Assembly: GCA_015055625.1 (NCBI GenBank)
Contig: SVHU01000028.1
Coordinates: forward strand, 1 to 32,657
DNA length: 32,657 nucleotides
From: Clostridiales bacterium
Lineage (GTDB): Bacteria > Bacillota > Clostridia > Christensenellales > Pumilibacteraceae
Direction: 5' to 3'
The notes under the pieces were generated by a model that worked only from the letters and a program-made list of their open reading frames with translations, was not told where the DNA came from and did not search any database. This document shows, piece by piece, positions 32,575-32,657 of this stretch. Position 1 is the stretch's first letter, and each line of letters begins with the position of its first letter. The position numbers and the translations under genes were made by a program.

Positions 32575-32607
32575 TTTAGTATGCAAATAAAAAGGAGAAA
32601 CAAACCA

Positions 32608-32657
32608 ATGCAGTCGAAAGTAATTAGAGAAAACAACAATTTAATGATTGAAATCAA
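32608..32657 (+). CDS. Start of a gene cut by the window edge
   Basis: Only 16 full codons are visible (MQSKVIRENNNLMIEI). AAAGGAG stands 10 nt before ATG 32608. The frame is open further upstream (ATG 32581, TTG 32566), but the predicted promoter puts the transcript start near 32581, so ATG 32608 is preferred. Being divergent from an AraC gene in a glycan region, it may be a hydrolase; the fragment is too short to tell. Confidence 0.6.
   Translation, partial: MQSKVIRENNNLMIEI

Noticed and set aside
1..32657. tRNA or rRNA genes
   Set aside because: No cloverleaf-like segment with a T-arm consensus and no rRNA-like sequence was seen in any intergenic region.

Overview
The window looks like a chromosomal segment from a low-GC, Gram-positive, probably anaerobic bacterium of the Clostridia type, likely gut-associated. 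Housekeeping blocks support this: ecfA1-ecfA2-ecfT-truA, rpsF-ssb-rpsR and argG-argH. So do strong Shine-Dalgarno sites, sigma-A type promoters with 17-bp spacers, a TasA-like signal peptide, an anaerobic sulfatase maturase, and many AraC-type regulators. No species can be named from the sequence alone.

Layout. (1) 1-3.3 kb: an AraC-type regulator facing a GH20 hexosaminidase-like gene and a DMT-family transporter. (2) 3.4-6.2 kb: argG-argH, the last two steps of arginine synthesis. (3) 6.2-10.2 kb: a Cof-type HAD phosphatase with cardiolipin synthase, then a MATE exporter. (4) 10.25-11.9 kb, minus strand: a ParA/Soj ATPase coupled to an AraC regulator. (5) 12-15.4 kb: the ECF transporter energising module (EcfA1, EcfA2, EcfT) and TruA, overlapping as one operon. 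(6) 15.4-19.6 kb: an unusual MDR dehydrogenase and a 983-residue secreted beta-helix protein. (7) 19.7-20.95 kb: rpsF-ssb-rpsR. (8) 21-32.6 kb: a carbohydrate accessory region with an FAD oxidoreductase, a sulfatase maturase with its sulfatase, a clan-A glycoside hydrolase, a GH127 arabinofuranosidase with a divergent AraC gene, a further AraC gene, and the start of a divergent gene.

The most notable structure is in region 8. The sequence just after rpsR (a long imperfect hairpin bounded by 13-bp inverted repeats, then a terminator) recurs as full or partial copies at about 22.7, 26.0, 28.0 and 31.5 kb. All copies have the same orientation, and they fall at the boundaries between transcription units whatever the direction of the genes. 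The 28.0-kb copy also carries a decayed duplicate of the last 29 codons of rpsR with an in-frame stop. This resembles an array of gene cassettes, or tandem accretion of integrative elements, anchored at the 3' end of rpsR. No recombinase is visible in the window, so the mechanism is inference.

Functionally, the accessory units look like separate glycan-processing modules, each with its own promoter and mostly intracellular enzymes: desulfation, glycoside hydrolysis and L-arabinofuranose release. Local AraC regulators accompany some of them. No sugar transporter lies among them.
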